A stretch of DNA of 64,000 bases from Dermanyssus gallinae (GCA_003439945.1 QVRM01006037.1:248001-312000); one strand, 5' to 3'; shown: positions 19,527 through 31,864, numbered from the stretch's first letter. Numbers and translations are program-made. Notes: a model not told the origin generated them from the sequence alone.

Positions 19527-19841
19527 GTAAGAAGAACAAGATGGCTTTGATAGAAGAGTTTGCCGTGTCCTATGGCGATCCCGCTGGCGTCGTCAGCATC
19601 ATCATGGTCGGCATCATCATGGTCGGCATCATCATAATCGTCATCATCATGGTCGGCATCATCATCATCATATTCATTATCATCATCGATGACCACGATC
19701 CTGTGATGACTATGCCATGCTGAACGGAGACGTCACTGTGCTCTGCTGATGCTTGTCTTGGTAGTGTGTGTGTCGTTGTGCGTCCGTAGAGACGCGAGGT
19801 AGGTGCGCTTGGCAGACAAGTTACCGCGCACACAAAATACT

Positions 19842-19864
19842 ATATATATATATATATATACATG

Positions 19865-19901
<37 letters not shown>
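19842..19901. repeat. (TA)n microsatellite, interrupted
   Basis: TA runs interrupted by CATGTATATG. Confidence 0.9.
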
Positions 19902-19907
<6 letters not shown>

Positions 19908-20207
19908 AGCTTTATCGTGGCTACAGAATTATCCCCGGGTAATTCCTGGGAATCACTGCAAGCCGTTCGTCGCAACCGCTGCCCCGCAGCAACTCCACCA
20001 CCACCACCAGCACCAGCACAGCAGCGGCGGCGGCGGCCCGGCAGAAGTTCAGCCATCGGTTCGTGACCTCAACCCCCCCACTCCCCGGCCCCGCCCCCTT
20101 TCGCCTGTCCAATTTCCCCTTCCGCTTTTTCCCCCTATGCGTTGGCTCGATACGTTATCTATGGCAAACGTACAACCGGCGGCGGCGGCTGCTGCTGCTA
20201 TATTATT

Positions 20208-20450
20208 GTAGTTCTTGTTGCTGTTGTTGTTTTTGTTGCAATTGTTGTTGTTGTTGTTCTTGTTGTTGTTACTGTTGTTGTTGTTCTTGTTGTTGTTACT
20301 GTTGTTGTTGGTATTGCTTGTATTGCTGCTGTTGTTGTTGTTGTTCTTGTTGTTGTTACTGTTGTTGTTGTTGTTGGTATTGCTTGTATTGCTGCTGTTG
20401 TTGTTGTTGATACTACTGTTGTTGCTGTTGTTGTTGTTGTCGCTGTCGTC
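20208..20450. repeat. (GTT)n array
   Basis: GTT with ACT, CTT and GGTATT interruptions. The motif TGTTGGTATTGCTTGTATTG occurs twice (20307 and 20374 regions), showing internal duplication. Confidence 0.95.
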
Positions 20451-20798
20451 ACGGCCGATACTGACCATCATCAGGTTACCGAGAAGTCACATCGAGAGCA
20501 AACATCTCGAGCTTAACAACGTTGACTCATTTTCCCGAGCTTAAAATGTGCTTCGGCCGCCAGTCTTCTTCTATTTCGTGCTCCTCGTTCTTCTACCGGC
20601 CGTCCGCCCGCCGGCACACGTGGAAGAATGATGATAATGATTATGATGAAGACGATGATTCTGACTCTCGTGGAGCTCGGCGAAGGCAAGACTCTTTTCG
20701 TTGCGCTTTTCCATAGCGCTCGTGAGAGGCATCGGTGTCCTCTCGCTCTATCTCGCTGTTATTGCTATCTCGCTCTCGTAGGAGGCGGTGGTCACAGA

Positions 20799-20935
20799 CC
20801 GTTGTCGTTGTTGTTGCTGTTGTTGTTGTTGTTCTTGTGGTTGTTGTTGTTTTTGTTGTTGCTGTTGCTGTTGTTGTGGTTGCTGTTGTTGTGGTTGTTG
20901 TTATTGCTGTTGTTATTGGGTTGTGGTTGTTATTG
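20799..20935. repeat. (GTT)n array
   Basis: GTT/GTG/GCT triplets. The open frames across it are repeat-derived. Confidence 0.9.
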
Positions 20936-23218
20936 CCGATGCTTGTCCATTCATCCGTGCATGTTCTTGTTCATTCGTCTGTTTGTCTGTCTCATCGCAT
21001 CATCTATTCGTGATCTGTTCATTTAGTCATGTATTCTTCATGTTTTGCTTCCACCCCCAACTTGTCTCCCGTGTTCGCCGTCCCCAGGCAGAGATCATCG
21101 ACATCATCACAAATTGTCATCATCCCCCCCACCACCACCATCATCATCATCACCACTAACATCATAATCGTCATATATTGAATATATCATATATTCCATA
21201 TAACATCATAATCACAAATCATTGTCATTATCATCATCGCCATAACCATAATCATTAGCTACACTACCCGCATGACGGCTCGTGCGCTGTGCGCCTGGTA
21301 GGTGGTGGCAGAAGCCGGTCGTATTGAAAATTTCATGCCGTTGTTGTTGTTGGTTGTTGCTGTTGTTGTTACCAGCCACCGACAGCAAGAACATGCAATT
21401 GTTGTTGCTGTTGATGGCTTTTTGTTGTAAACTGTCCTTCCTACTCGTGATATGCTTAAATACCTGCTAGATCTTGTTGTCAAAATTTCTCTGTCGGAAA
21501 ACGATGATATAAGTCCGTACTAGGACAAACTCTTTGAAAAACGCTCTAACAAACGCTCTGACTAAGTAGGTAAAGGCGAAGTAATACAGTCGTCTCTACA
21601 GTAAGGACTGCATTTCGGAGGAGACTAGCATGTAAGTCACGGCAGAGTGGTTTCAACCGCGGATTAAAAACTAAATTTCGAAGTAAGTTACAAGACTGCT
21701 TTGTCTATCATCGCTGACGGTCTCACTCAGTCAGCCTTTTATCAGCAATCCTCGTTTATGATTCGAGGAAACAACAATCGAAGCAATAACAAGCAAACAC
21801 GACACGCATCATCAACAACAACAGCAGCAACGATGACGACTAATTATGCTCGTTGTGATCGTCAACGATAATTAATTTGACGTCACTTCTTGACCGGCGT
21901 TCTTCTATTCGTAAGTAACGATGAACCTCAACCATGCGAATGCAGATTGTATGTTGTTGTTGTTGTTGTTGTGCTAGGTAATAACTGTATTTTCAATGTT
22001 GTTAAATTTTTCTTAAAGTTAGCTAGGTAATAATTGTGTTGCAACTAATGGGGGGGGAGGTGTACAGTAAACGTGGGATCCAGTGTGTTGTCTACCCCAC
22101 AACCATTGACTAAGTTGGCCCATTGGCCCTGGTGGTGCCCAGTGGCGCATGATACTCATGAGAGTGGCTCGTTCCTCCTGACGAACGAACTCCAACAAGG
22201 GCCACCGGAGAGTAGACAAGCGCTAAGCCTCGCGTATTCGAATACGGGTCGGTTGGCCACTTTCTGCAAAAGCTGCTTTTGCGACCACGGTACCACTGAT
22301 TCCACAGGGAATTTCGAGCGCCGGTGCCATTTTATTTTGTTACTATTCTTCCATCGTTGTTCCTATTGCTGTCGGTTATATAAATAATGTAATTTTCTAT
22401 TTTATCTGAATAAACATGTGTACGTCTTTTTCCGCTCAGCCCATGGAATAGAGCCGCGTCAACACCCCCTCGCCCCACTGTCTGCTGGACTGCGATACTG
22501 CGATGTTACAAAAGACGTCATTGTTGAATGCATTACTGCGGGGATGGTTTCCACAGCGTCACGATTGTCCGCACCGCACCGCATGAGGTCATCATGGAGT
22601 TTCCCTATCGATCGGTATTTCGGATTCACACCTCATTATGGCTATCATAATCATAGTCATCAGCGTCATTATTATCACCGTCGCCATCATCATTATTATT
22701 ATTATCATACGTACTCAGCCGACCAAAGTCTCTATCTTATATGCCTGGACAACTTTCTCGAAGATCCGTAGCTTAAAAGTCGACCTACGACGAACTAAGC
22801 TTGGTCGTGCACGTCTTCGCTGTGATTTCGACGATGTAGCCACGTGATTTTTGTTCGATACAACAACAACAACAACGGCGACAACAACAATTACAAACAA
22901 CACCTTACTACTAAAGATACCAATAGGAGTTAAGGGGCGTCGTAACGTCTCCTGCGTATCTTGCTCCGATGCGTGGAGGATGATGATATGACACAGACCA
23001 TAGTATCAAACCTTCAGGTCAGGCTCACCTTAACGACATTGCAGCTTTTTTAGCTCTAAGACGACGACGACGACGATGATGAAGAAGAAGAAAAACAAAA
23101 TGAATCAAGTGAGCAGTACGTGTTATGATCACTAATCATTATTAGCGGCCGGCCATCGGGCCGGCTCTCACAAGAGACGCCTCTTGACCCTTGCACATAC
23201 TGCTGGTGAACGGCGTTG

Positions 23219-23625
23219 CAGTTGCTGTTGTTGTTGCTGACTGCTGCTAGATACATTTGTTGTTAATGTCGTTGTTGTCGTCGTCGGTACCGTGGTTGTT
23301 GTTGTTGTGGTTGTGGTTGTTGTTGTTGTTGTGGTTGTGGTTGTGGTGGTTGTTGTTGTGGTCGTTGTTGTTGTTGTGGTCGTTGTTGTTGTGGTTGTGG
23401 TGGTTGTTGTTGTGGTCGTTGTTGTTGTTGTGGTTGTGTGGTTGTTGTTGTGGTCGTTGTTGTTGTTGTGGTTGTTGTTGTGGTCGTTGTTGTTGTTGTG
23501 GTTGTGGTGGTTGTTGTTATGGTGGTTGTTGTTGTGGTGGTTGTTGTTGTTGTGGTGGTTGTTGTTGTTGTGGTGGTGGTGGTTGTGGTTGTTGTGGTGG
23601 TGATTGTTGTTGTTGCTATCGCTAA
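23219..23625. repeat. (GTT)n / (GTG)n array
   Basis: About 400 bp of GTT and GTG triplets in short recurring blocks (GTTGTGGTCGTTGTTGTTG and variants). It is followed, after about 150 bp, by an AAC/CAG array in the opposite sense. Confidence 0.95.
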
Positions 23626-23770
23626 TGTGAATGTTATTGGCACCACCGCCGCCGCCTCCGATGCTGCTGCTGCTGGCGCGCTTACCTTTACCGTCACTCC
23701 ACACTGATGACTGACTGTGGAACGTTGATCGTGTCGTTTTTGTCGAAACGATGCGCTCTATTCAGCTTAA

Positions 23771-23875
23771 ATGAATAGTGTTTGCCGCCGACAGCAACAG
23801 CAACAACAGCGACAACAACAGCAACAACAGCAGCAACAACAACAGCAACAACAACAGCAACAACAACAACAATAA
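23771..23875 (+). other. Short ATG-started poly-Gln frame
   Basis: ATG at 23771 opens MNSVCRRQQQQQQRQQQ and continues almost purely as Gln to a TAA at 23873-23875, 34 codons in all. Codons are mixed CAA and CAG. It is too short and too repetitive to call a gene; it could be a first-exon remnant or chance. Confidence 0.2.
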
Positions 23876-23977
23876 CAGCAACAACAACAACAACAGCGAC
23901 AACAATAACAACAACAGCAGCAGCAGCAGCAAAAAGAGCAACAACGACAACAGCAGCAGCCACAGCAACAACAATAA
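23780..23977. repeat. (CAA/CAG)n array
   Basis: Opposite-strand partner of the GTT array at 23219-23625. Confidence 0.95.
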
Positions 23978-24509
23978 CGCTATCGATGATCGACCCCCGA
24001 GGTCGCCGATGTGGGATGCGCGAAGCCGACGCGCGGTCGTGTATCGATGTCTATGGCGGAGTCTATGGCCTATGGTGGGGGTGACGTGTTCTAACCACTC
24101 GCCCCTCTTTTCCACGCTCGTTCGCTCGCTCCCTCACCAGCAGCAGCTCATTGCCATTCTTCGTTAGCCCGCGCTGCTTCGTCGTGGCTTCGGTGGTAAT
24201 TGGCGTCGGCTGGCGCCGTTTCTTTCATTCTCGTCCAGCGGCCCGAGCGCACATCATCATCATCGCCGCCAGCGATAGATCTACTCGTATACCGCAACAA
24301 CCACAGCAGCAGCCATTGAGGCAAAACGAGCTTCACTCCATCGTGAAGTGTTGTTGCTGCTATATTACCACCTTCATGCTATAATCCCCCCTTCCCCCCT
24401 GTGCCTCCTCCGGTTTTCTTTCTTAATTCCTCTCTCTCTCTCCCTTCCTCCCCCATGGCCTACCTCTCTTTCTCTTTGTCTATTCTTCCCTCTTTGCCTT
24501 CCACCCTCG

Positions 24510-24558
24510 TGCTATCTATCTATCTATCTATCTATCTATATATATATATATATATATC
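24510..24558. repeat. (CTAT)n followed by (TA)n
   Basis: About seven CTAT units merging into about eleven TA units, showing a tetranucleotide-to-dinucleotide transition. Confidence 0.9.
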
Positions 24559-25082
24559 TATCTAATGTTAGCACAAACTCGTACATACACGTAGTTATGT
24601 ATGTAGATAGGTAGGTAGGTACGCATATACACAGAAACGTGCGTGTGTTCGTGCATAGACATAGTTCATTCGCCGTAGTGAGTAGCATCGCCGACGCACG
24701 ATCCTGCTCATCCTGGCGCATCAGCAGAGGCAAGGCGTTCTTGGTGGGATAAGCAGGAAGAGGACCAGGGAGGCAGGGGCAGCAGGAGGAGACGCGCACG
24801 AGAGAAGGAGGACCTTTTCGCCCCGTCTGCCCGGCCACGGCGCGCGGCCCGCCGCCACTGGGCTAAATTGCTGCTGGCTCTCTTCTTCTCCGCTGACTAA
24901 GCGGACCTGTGTGCCACGACAGTGCCGACAACAACCCGGCGGATCGATACGACCGCGCGCCGCGATTGGCATCGCCGGCCCGGCTACGGCACGCTCCGAA
25001 GCCGACTTCAAGCTGTAGCCGCTGTAGACCACGCAGCGAAGACCACAGGCACGAAGTACAGGACTTCAGCGTCAAAGACGAC

Positions 25083-25180
25083 AACGACGACGATGATGAT
25101 GATGATGATGATGAAGATGGCGACGGCGAAGACGAAGATGATGATGATGACGATGACGATGATGATGATGATGATCTGAG
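25083..25180. repeat. (GAT/GAC)n array
   Basis: Gives an Asp-rich frame ending DDDLS, judged to be microsatellite-derived. Confidence 0.85.
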
Positions 25181-25497
25181 TTGATGTCGTGACCTCCGAC
25201 CCGCCGTCGACTTCGGCAGTTTACGTCAGTTAACTTCACTTCAGTAGGCGGCTGCTGCTGCCGCTGCTGCTGTCGGCATTGCCGTGCGTAGTCGTTCTTG
25301 TAATAATGCCAATCTTGTAGCAGGCATCCTCGTTCTTCGTAGTAGTAGTAGTAGCAGTAGTCGTAGTAGTATGTAGTAATCTTTCTCTCTCTCGTTTTTG
25401 TTCCTCTGTGGATCGATGGATGTAGAGAGGCTCGAAGCACGAATAATCGACCGACAGACGGATGGACCGACCAACCGGGGGTTCACGTCGTCAACTT

Positions 25498-25830
25498 CAG
25501 TGTTGTTGATGTCGGTGTTGTTGTCGGTGTTGTTGTTGGTGTTATTGTTGTTGTCGATGTTATTGTTGTTGTTGGTGTTGTTGTTGTTGTTTTCAGTGTT
25601 GCTGTTGGTGTTGTTGTTGTTGTTGTCGTTGTTGTTGCTGTCGGTGTTGTTGTTGTTGTTGCTGTCGGTGTTGTTGTTGTCGGTGTTGTTGTTCTCGGTG
25701 GTGTTGTTGTCGGTGTTGTTGTTGTTTTTGTTGTTGTTGTCGGTGTTGTTGTTGTTGTTGCTGTCGGTGTTGTTGTTGTCGGTGTTGTTATTATTGTTGT
25801 TGTTGACGCTGTTTTTGTTGTTGCTATTCC
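25498..25830. repeat. (GTT)n array with CGGTGTTGTTGTTGT units
   Basis: GTT array in which GTCGGTGTTGTTGTTGTTGC recurs several times. It is followed at 26430-26760 and 27040-27345 by opposite-sense AAC arrays. Confidence 0.95.
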
Positions 25831-26429
25831 GAGTCGCACTTTGCCGCAGTGCGATCGACATCATCATTATCATCGTAACATGGAGGTAGTAGAAAGAGCG
25901 GCGGTGACGCCAAGGCGGCGGCGTCGGCGGCGGCAGATTGAACGATGAGACCACCATTGGGATGAAGGAAGCCGCTGCTTGGCTAAACGACGAATTGACT
26001 AGGGGTCGAAGTGAGTCGAATGAATCGACCGACAAGGCAGCAACTCCGGCAAGACACAGGCAGGTATGTTTCCCGTATCCTACTACCTCGGATGCTCCTC
26101 CGAGAGATGCTGGCTCGACTGATTGGCCTGCTCTTCGGCAGACCGACGGACGGACTGACGACGACTTCGTCACATAGTCTTCGTTTTCGTGCTGTTCGCC
26201 GACGTCAGCTTGTCGGTCTGCGCGGACGCTTTTCTCTACGTCGTTCTGCGCGCGTCGCCCTCTTTCTCGTCTGCCTTGTCCCTGACGGCCGTGCGGTCGT
26301 GTGGTGGAGCCCTGTGCGGTGCTGCCATTGAGGCTAGGAGGTGTAGGATTCGGTTGTTCGTCAGTCGCGTCAATCGCGTCGTGACCCGTACGAACAAATC
26401 GGTTCGAAGCAACAACATTAGCCGAAGCA

Positions 26430-26468
26430 ATACAACAATAACAACAACGAAAACAACAACAACAACGA

Positions 26469-26499
<31 letters not shown>

Positions 26500-26760
26500 G
26501 AAAACAACAACAACAGTCAAAAGCTAGGATAACAATAACGACGACGAAGACAACAACAACAACGTTTACTACAACCACAACAACAGTAACCCACAGCTCT
26601 GCAAACAATGGCAGCCCCCGCTCCTGCGACAATGACGCTAATAACAAAGATATTAACTAGAACAGCAACAGCAACAACAACAACAATAACAACAACAACA
26701 ACAGTTACTACTACTACTACTACTACTACTACAGCAGCAGTAACGGTAACAACAGCAGCA
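26430..26760. repeat. (AAC)n array
   Basis: AAC/ACG triplets with a short (TAC)n run near 26706-26733. It lies about 600 bp downstream of the GTT array, in opposite sense. Confidence 0.93.
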
Positions 26761-27039
26761 ACTCCATAAATCATAGCTTACGTACAAGGGGTTGCTTACG
26801 TGGTTGAGGGCAAACTATGCTCTAAGTATATCTGGTATGCGGTAATGGACGTCGTAATAGAGTGGTACACTATTGACCCACGTGCATCTTTCGTCCGCCT
26901 CAGAAATGTCCGTGCTAGTGCCGCTATAACGTCGTCATACTGGCGGCACGACCGGCTGTAGTACTTGGTTGTTTTTCGGGACACCGGATCGGCATCCGGT
27001 AGTACCACAACAATGACGTCAAGGATTGCCGCTGCAACA

Positions 27040-27345
27040 ACAGGAAATACAACAGCAACAACAGGAATAGCAAGAGCAACAACAACAGCTACAACACAAC
27101 AACAATAGTAACAACAACAACAACAAAAACAACAACAACAGCTACAACACAACAACAATAGTAACAACAACAACAACAAAAACAACAACAACAGCTACAC
27201 CAACAACAGCAACAAAACAGCAAGAACAACATCAACGAGAACAACAACAACAGGAATAGCAAAAGCAACAACAGCTACAACACGACAATAGCAGTAACAA
27301 CAACAACAACACAAATAAGAATAGCAGCAACAACAATAACGCAGA
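27040..27345. repeat. (AAC)n array with 53-bp tandem units
   Basis: The motif CAGCTACAACACAACAACAA recurs with a 53-bp period (27086, 27139, and a partial copy at 27192). Surrounding bases are AAC triplets. Confidence 0.9.
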
Positions 27346-27695
27346 AGAGAGTACACCTCCCGTTGTGTTCCTATACTAATAGCCGCGATAGCATGAGAAA
27401 GAGCACTCAGGTCGCCGAGGCACAAGAGCGACCTTCAGGTCGCACACCAGGTCGAGTCGTGCATCCACCTATATCGATAGCTAAATCGATCGACCTTTTG
27501 CTCTGCGACCGGGTCTAACCTGCCTTCAACCCGGATTAGGACGGTTCTAATGGAGCCGCCCCCACCGGTTCAACCAACATCGACATCTATCTGCCTATGA
27601 GCCTTTTGATTGGGATCACAGAACATCGAACACGTGGCGCCATACATTGTGGCGCCGTTTCTAGCGGCACTTTGCCAGCCGTGTTGTCGCCGATG

Positions 27696-27697
<2 letters not shown>

Positions 27698-27738
<41 letters not shown>
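27698..27738. repeat. (TA)n microsatellite
   Basis: About 20 TA units. Confidence 0.95.
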
Positions 27739-27741
<3 letters not shown>

Positions 27742-28094
27742 TGTATATATATAGTGAACTATTTGACACTTTTCGCCGGTTTAAGCCTTCGATCTACGTA
27801 CGCGCGTCAGCACCTCATCGACAAAATGGATATCGTCGATTGCTGGCTATTCAACCGACAACAAACAAGCAAAATTTTGCTTTGTTCTGTTTTGTGAGAC
27901 AGACTTGTGCGCCTGCTGAGCGTATCGACGCCGCTACTCATTAACCTTCGCCAAGAGAGATGACATGGAAAAATTGAATAAACGATGTTCTCGAATACAA
28001 CACAAAAATCAACACACGAAATCACGTCCATATACGCACACACACGCACCAATCCACACAATTAGTAAATAGACAGACAGATTGACAGACACTA

Positions 28095-28275
28095 CCAGAA
28101 GATTTAATTTTTTGTAATATAATATTTAATTTTAGTAAATATTATACTACAAAGTATAATGTTTTGTAATATTATACAAAATTATATCTTTTTGTATATA
28201 CATTTGTTAGGCATATAATATTAAGGCATATAATAAAAGCATCTTTTTATATACCGTAATAAGATTTTTTTTATT
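28095..28275. other. AT-rich block
   Basis: Strongly AT-rich, with repeated AATATTATA-like words (TAATATAATATTTAATTTTA, GTAATATTATACAAAATTAT). This differs from the simple TA tracts. No function can be assigned. Confidence 0.5.
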
Positions 28276-29264
28276 ACGGCAACGAAGATGTCGTCAGCGT
28301 AACGTAGAACGCTCAACAAAAGCTCTAAAAGACACCACACCGGGCAGCGATCCCACAGAGGAAAGTGACGTGTTCTTGTTCCCTAGTAGCATATCTACTA
28401 CGCGTCCAAAGGCAACGATGATATGATCATTTTCATCGTGATTAATACAAATTAGCGTCGACTGTTTGCCTTTGCTTTCATCGTTAGCTGTGGTGTTGTT
28501 TTCAGCTTCCTGGTTGTCCCTCTCGTGCTAAATTGTCGTCGTAAGGTAAGCAGTCTCATACTCGTGGGCGTATGCGCGTGTCCGAGCATGCATGACGATA
28601 CGGGCCAGTTTAGTTTCGCGTTTTTTTTAAGTTTAGATTCGCGATTTGTTGACGCTCTAGAAAGTCCATCGTGCCATGTATGCGTGCCATCTTTGGTCGG
28701 TAACCAGCAATAATAGCAGCGGCGGCGGCAGCGGCATTAGCCCTACTTCTTCTATCAATATCAAACAACACTAACACCACAATAACAACAACAATAACAA
28801 GGAAAGCAACGGCGACAAAATATCTGTCGTCCGCCTAGCGTTATATGTATAGTATAGCGGTATCATTCGCAACGTCGACACCGGATAATCAACACAATTG
28901 ATTGGCGACGTAGAATTGTAGTAGATGCTGCACATATTGCTGCTATTGGTGCTAGGTTGTTATTGTTGTTGGTGTTGTTGTTATTATTGCTATTGTTATT
29001 GCAGTTGTTGTTGCTGTTGCTGCAGCTCATGCTGATAGTATTACTAAGCACCTGAGGCGACATGTGTATGGCCGGCCGCCCTTTGGTAGACAAGCGGAAG
29101 ATCGACTCCTAACCAAATAGCCAATTTTGCTGGTTGGACGGCGGTTTGCGGTGGCTGCGATTTGCTTACCAACAATTCCATCGAAGCTAACGCCATTTGG
29201 CTATCGCTGCTGCTGCAGCTGCTGAAGAAGAAAAATTACACAATCTAGGCACGTAAGCGTCAAT

Positions 29265-29522
29265 TTAGTTTTGTTTGCAGAGCGAAACTCGGTCGCGTTG
29301 TGGGGAGTCATTGCCGCCAAATGGTGTGTCTAGCCAGAAGAGAACACGCTTTGCTTTCGCCGTTGTGTGCTCGTATGTGCTTAAGGCAGAACAGATGTCG
29401 CGGGCCGCATCTCGCTTAGGGTAGGCGTAGATATCCGACGACAACAACAACATCTCACCGTCGATCTTGCGGTTTGTCTGTGAGTATGCGAGTATGCCCA
29501 GGCTGTCAGCGTTTTCGACCAT
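29265..29522 (-). CDS. Unassigned minus-strand ORF, possible exon
   Basis: An 85-codon frame from ATG at 29522 to a stop at 29265: MVENADSLGILAYSQTNRKI opens it, and VLFWLDTPFGGNDSP lies near its end. Third positions favour G/C, and the composition is normal for protein and free of microsatellite runs, which sets it apart from most frames nearby. I do not recognise a family or domain, and clear splice sites were not established. It could be chance or a fragment of an unrecognised element. Confidence 0.2.
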   Translation of the reverse strand: MVENADSLGILAYSQTNRKIDGEMLLLSSDIYAYPKRDAARDICSALSTYEHTTAKAKRVLFWLDTPFGGNDSPQRDRVSLCKQN

Positions 29523-30947
29523 AACAGCACTGGCCGATCACACTTTCTGTCTGCTGCATTGCGAGGACAATCGATGTCCACCGAGCTTTGTATCGGAGCA
29601 ATTTGCGCCGGCGTGTGTGTGTGTGTGTGGATGTTGGGTCAACATTGTTAGTGTTGTTGTCGCTGTTGTTTCTCGCATACCACGGTGGATCACCTGTCGT
29701 CATCACATTGTCTGCTGAGCGGGCACTTTTCTAGCCCGTCGATGTCGTCACGGTGATTACGTGGATCAACGTGGACGAGAACGTGGGGTCGAAAAGTGAC
29801 GGCGGGCCAGTTCAAAATTCACTGATTTGCCACCATCAACAACAACAACAACGCTGCCATTGCTGCGTATTGAGCAGCAGCGGCAGCAATGACCATATCC
29901 AATCCTGATCAGAATGGTAGTAGTAACAATAGGCAGTTGTAGAAGACAGAACTAGCCCAATCCAAATAGTAGTCGTAATAGTTAGTGATCGCAGCAGGTA
30001 CAACAGGTACAACAGCGATATCGACACCTTTTGATGTATTGAAAGGATGAGGTAAAACAGTGAAACTTTTACCAAGATTAGCAACTACAGCAACGACAAC
30101 AACAGCGACGACGACACCAACAACAACAATAACAACGACAACAACAACGGCGACAGTAGCAACAACACCAATACGATACGATCTACGTGGTAACGTAGAT
30201 ACCACATCAACTTTGTCAACGTGTGCCCAACGATGAAGATAGTTGTTGTGACAACGGTAACGGTAATGGTATGTAGGTTAGCACCCCTCTCTCTCTCCCT
30301 AAAGCAAAACCTCTTCTCCGGGGAGAGAGATGGATGAGAAGTTTGACCACAACTAAGCTAAGCACGTAGGTAGTATTAGGATGCATGCAAGCACTAGAAA
30401 CGCAATTTACTAGACGCAATGAAAATTGGTTCGTTTTTGTCGAGCCTAATTCAGTAGGCTAATCAAAAAGGCTACCAACGGAGGTCATGGCGCGCAACGA
30501 CCCCCACCTCAGATTGCTATTTATAACGAGCGTCACGCATCCCTCGCTTCGTCGTAATGCATTCTCTGTTTGCACCTAAGTTTGGTTTTGCACCTGTTAG
30601 CTGTTAGTGGTATTTTCGTCGACTTCTTCTGATGACTGATCAGACTTCTTTGTCAGATCAGATTAGACGTTATTTATTCGGCCGAAAATCTGTCTATTTG
30701 TTTGTCGAAGCTGTCGAACCGCCGGCCAGCCTAATCAGACAACCACTGCAAAATGCAATCCCATCCTTCAGAGAAGCGCAATCAATATGATAACTATTGC
30801 CGCAGACCGATCCACGCAATCCTACCCATGCATATACTACCTTATACACATATGCGAAAATAAATTGCGACGACGACGACGAAATAATCCGAAACGGGGG
30901 AAGATTAGGGTGAATTAAGCGGGGCCAAAGTGTTAAGACATGGTATA

Positions 30948-30949
<2 letters not shown>

Positions 30950-30980
<31 letters not shown>
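30950..30980. repeat. (TA)n microsatellite at LINE truncation point
   Basis: About 15 TA units. LINE-like sequence begins within about 20 bases downstream. Confidence 0.9.
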
Positions 30981-30983
<3 letters not shown>

Positions 30984-30984
30984 C

Positions 30985-31830
30985 CGTCTCACACTGTTCT
31001 GTCTCACAAAAATGCAAACAGTCTGTGTCGGGATCACCAATATCCGACGGCATCAAGGCCAATGGGACCAACCTCCAACTACCAGTTGTGCCACTTTTTG
31101 ATGAACAGGAGAGAATTTCAAATATCTGCGTTTTCAAGACGCTTGGGGCACATAGGGCTTGCTTCTTTTAAGATCCTGCTTCTTAACAGCACGAGTCAAA
31201 TTGTCACGCGTTCCTATTGGAAAACTTGACGGCGTGGTTCACTCCCAGGAAAACGAAATACACCTATTGGTAGTTCAACACCCACAGAGGCCAGCTTGAA
31301 GGCGAGCTCTTCTACCCGTGAGACCTAGAAAAAAGAGACCTCCAGACGCTGTCTCGGTCGCAGGCGCTGTGGTAGTTGCTCGAATGCTTAGCGTCTGCAA
31401 AAAAGCATCAATATAATTAGATTCCCAGACTGTGAAACGGTTACGTACTGTACTGGAAGATCCTGAAAAACGCCTCCTAGCGCGTACCGGAAAATCCCGT
31501 TCTAAGGACTTGATCTCGCAGCAAGCTGAGCCAGGCCACTAAAGGCTATTCATCTAACAAACCTAATTAATTTAGCAGAAGCCAAGAAAAAACATGCCTT
31601 TCTTTCCTCTGGTGGTGCTGATGCATGGCTCAATGCTCTACCAAATCCTACCGTTAAAACTCTCTTAGAGGACTCCGTCTTGTGACCCCACTAGTCGAGG
31701 AACATGAGTGCAGCTACGGCCAGAAGCCTTTAGGTCACCATGGCCTGTTCTGCATCCGCAGCTAAGGGCATAGGCCGAGATACGGTGTTCTTCGACACCT
31801 AGGACGGTCCCGTGACCGAAAAGACAGTTA
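30985..31830 (+). pseudogene. Decayed LINE, C-terminal part of polymerase ORF
   Basis: Several broken frames together read like the region after the RT palm in LINE polyproteins: SGSPISDGIKANGTNLQLPV, then VFKTLGAHRACFF, then KSCFLTARVKLLRVPIGKLD. Farther on, HAFLSSGGADAWLNALPNP (about 31590-31655) and HECSYGQKPLGHHGLFC (about 31700-31750) match the known order of a GAWL-x-ALP segment followed by a Cys/His segment with HGLSC. Stops and shifts are frequent. The next expected segment of such proteins (ETLGG...QRGNAASV) is found elsewhere, at 58999-59330. The 5' edge abuts a (TA)n run. Confidence 0.6.
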
Positions 31831-31864
31831 TTCAGTGTGTCCTTCAGTTCGTCGTCTGAGTTGA

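Larger units (their letters stand above)
19527..23230. other. Repeat-rich stretch, no gene recognised
   Basis: Holds (ATC/GTC)n at 19598-19690, TA runs (19842-19901), GTT arrays (20208-20450, 20799-20935) and ATC/CAC runs near 21130-21160. The sequence at 19980-20160 is GC-rich with GGC/CCA triplets. No splice-bounded frame that I can defend is visible in 21480-23230. Confidence 0.4.
23978..25495. other. GC-rich non-coding stretch
   Basis: Holds a CT-rich tract (24390-24490), (CTAT)n plus TA (24510-24558), a GC-rich block (24730-25020) and a (GAT)n run (25083-25180). No defensible exon; Asp-rich frames here are the GAT microsatellite. Confidence 0.4.
27346..30945. other. Mostly non-coding stretch
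   Basis: Holds a TA run (27698-27738), a 70-80% AT block (28095-28275), GTT runs (28955-29030) and AAC runs (30085-30170). One minus-strand frame at 29265-29522 is listed separately. No transposon is recognised. Confidence 0.4.

Noticed and set aside
23168..23707. Long frames of poly-Thr, poly-Val, poly-Leu or His/Asn on both strands
   Set aside because: They are six-frame readings of GTT/GTG triplet repeats. Several frames are open at once on both strands, which marks repeat artefacts and not genes. The same applies near 12300-12900, 20200-20500, 25480-25840, 45140-45640, 45880-46200 and 57930-58390.
24909..25184. Frame ending in a long Asp-rich run
   Set aside because: The run is a (GAT/GAC)n microsatellite. 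The upstream part is GC-rich without splice signals or a recognisable domain.
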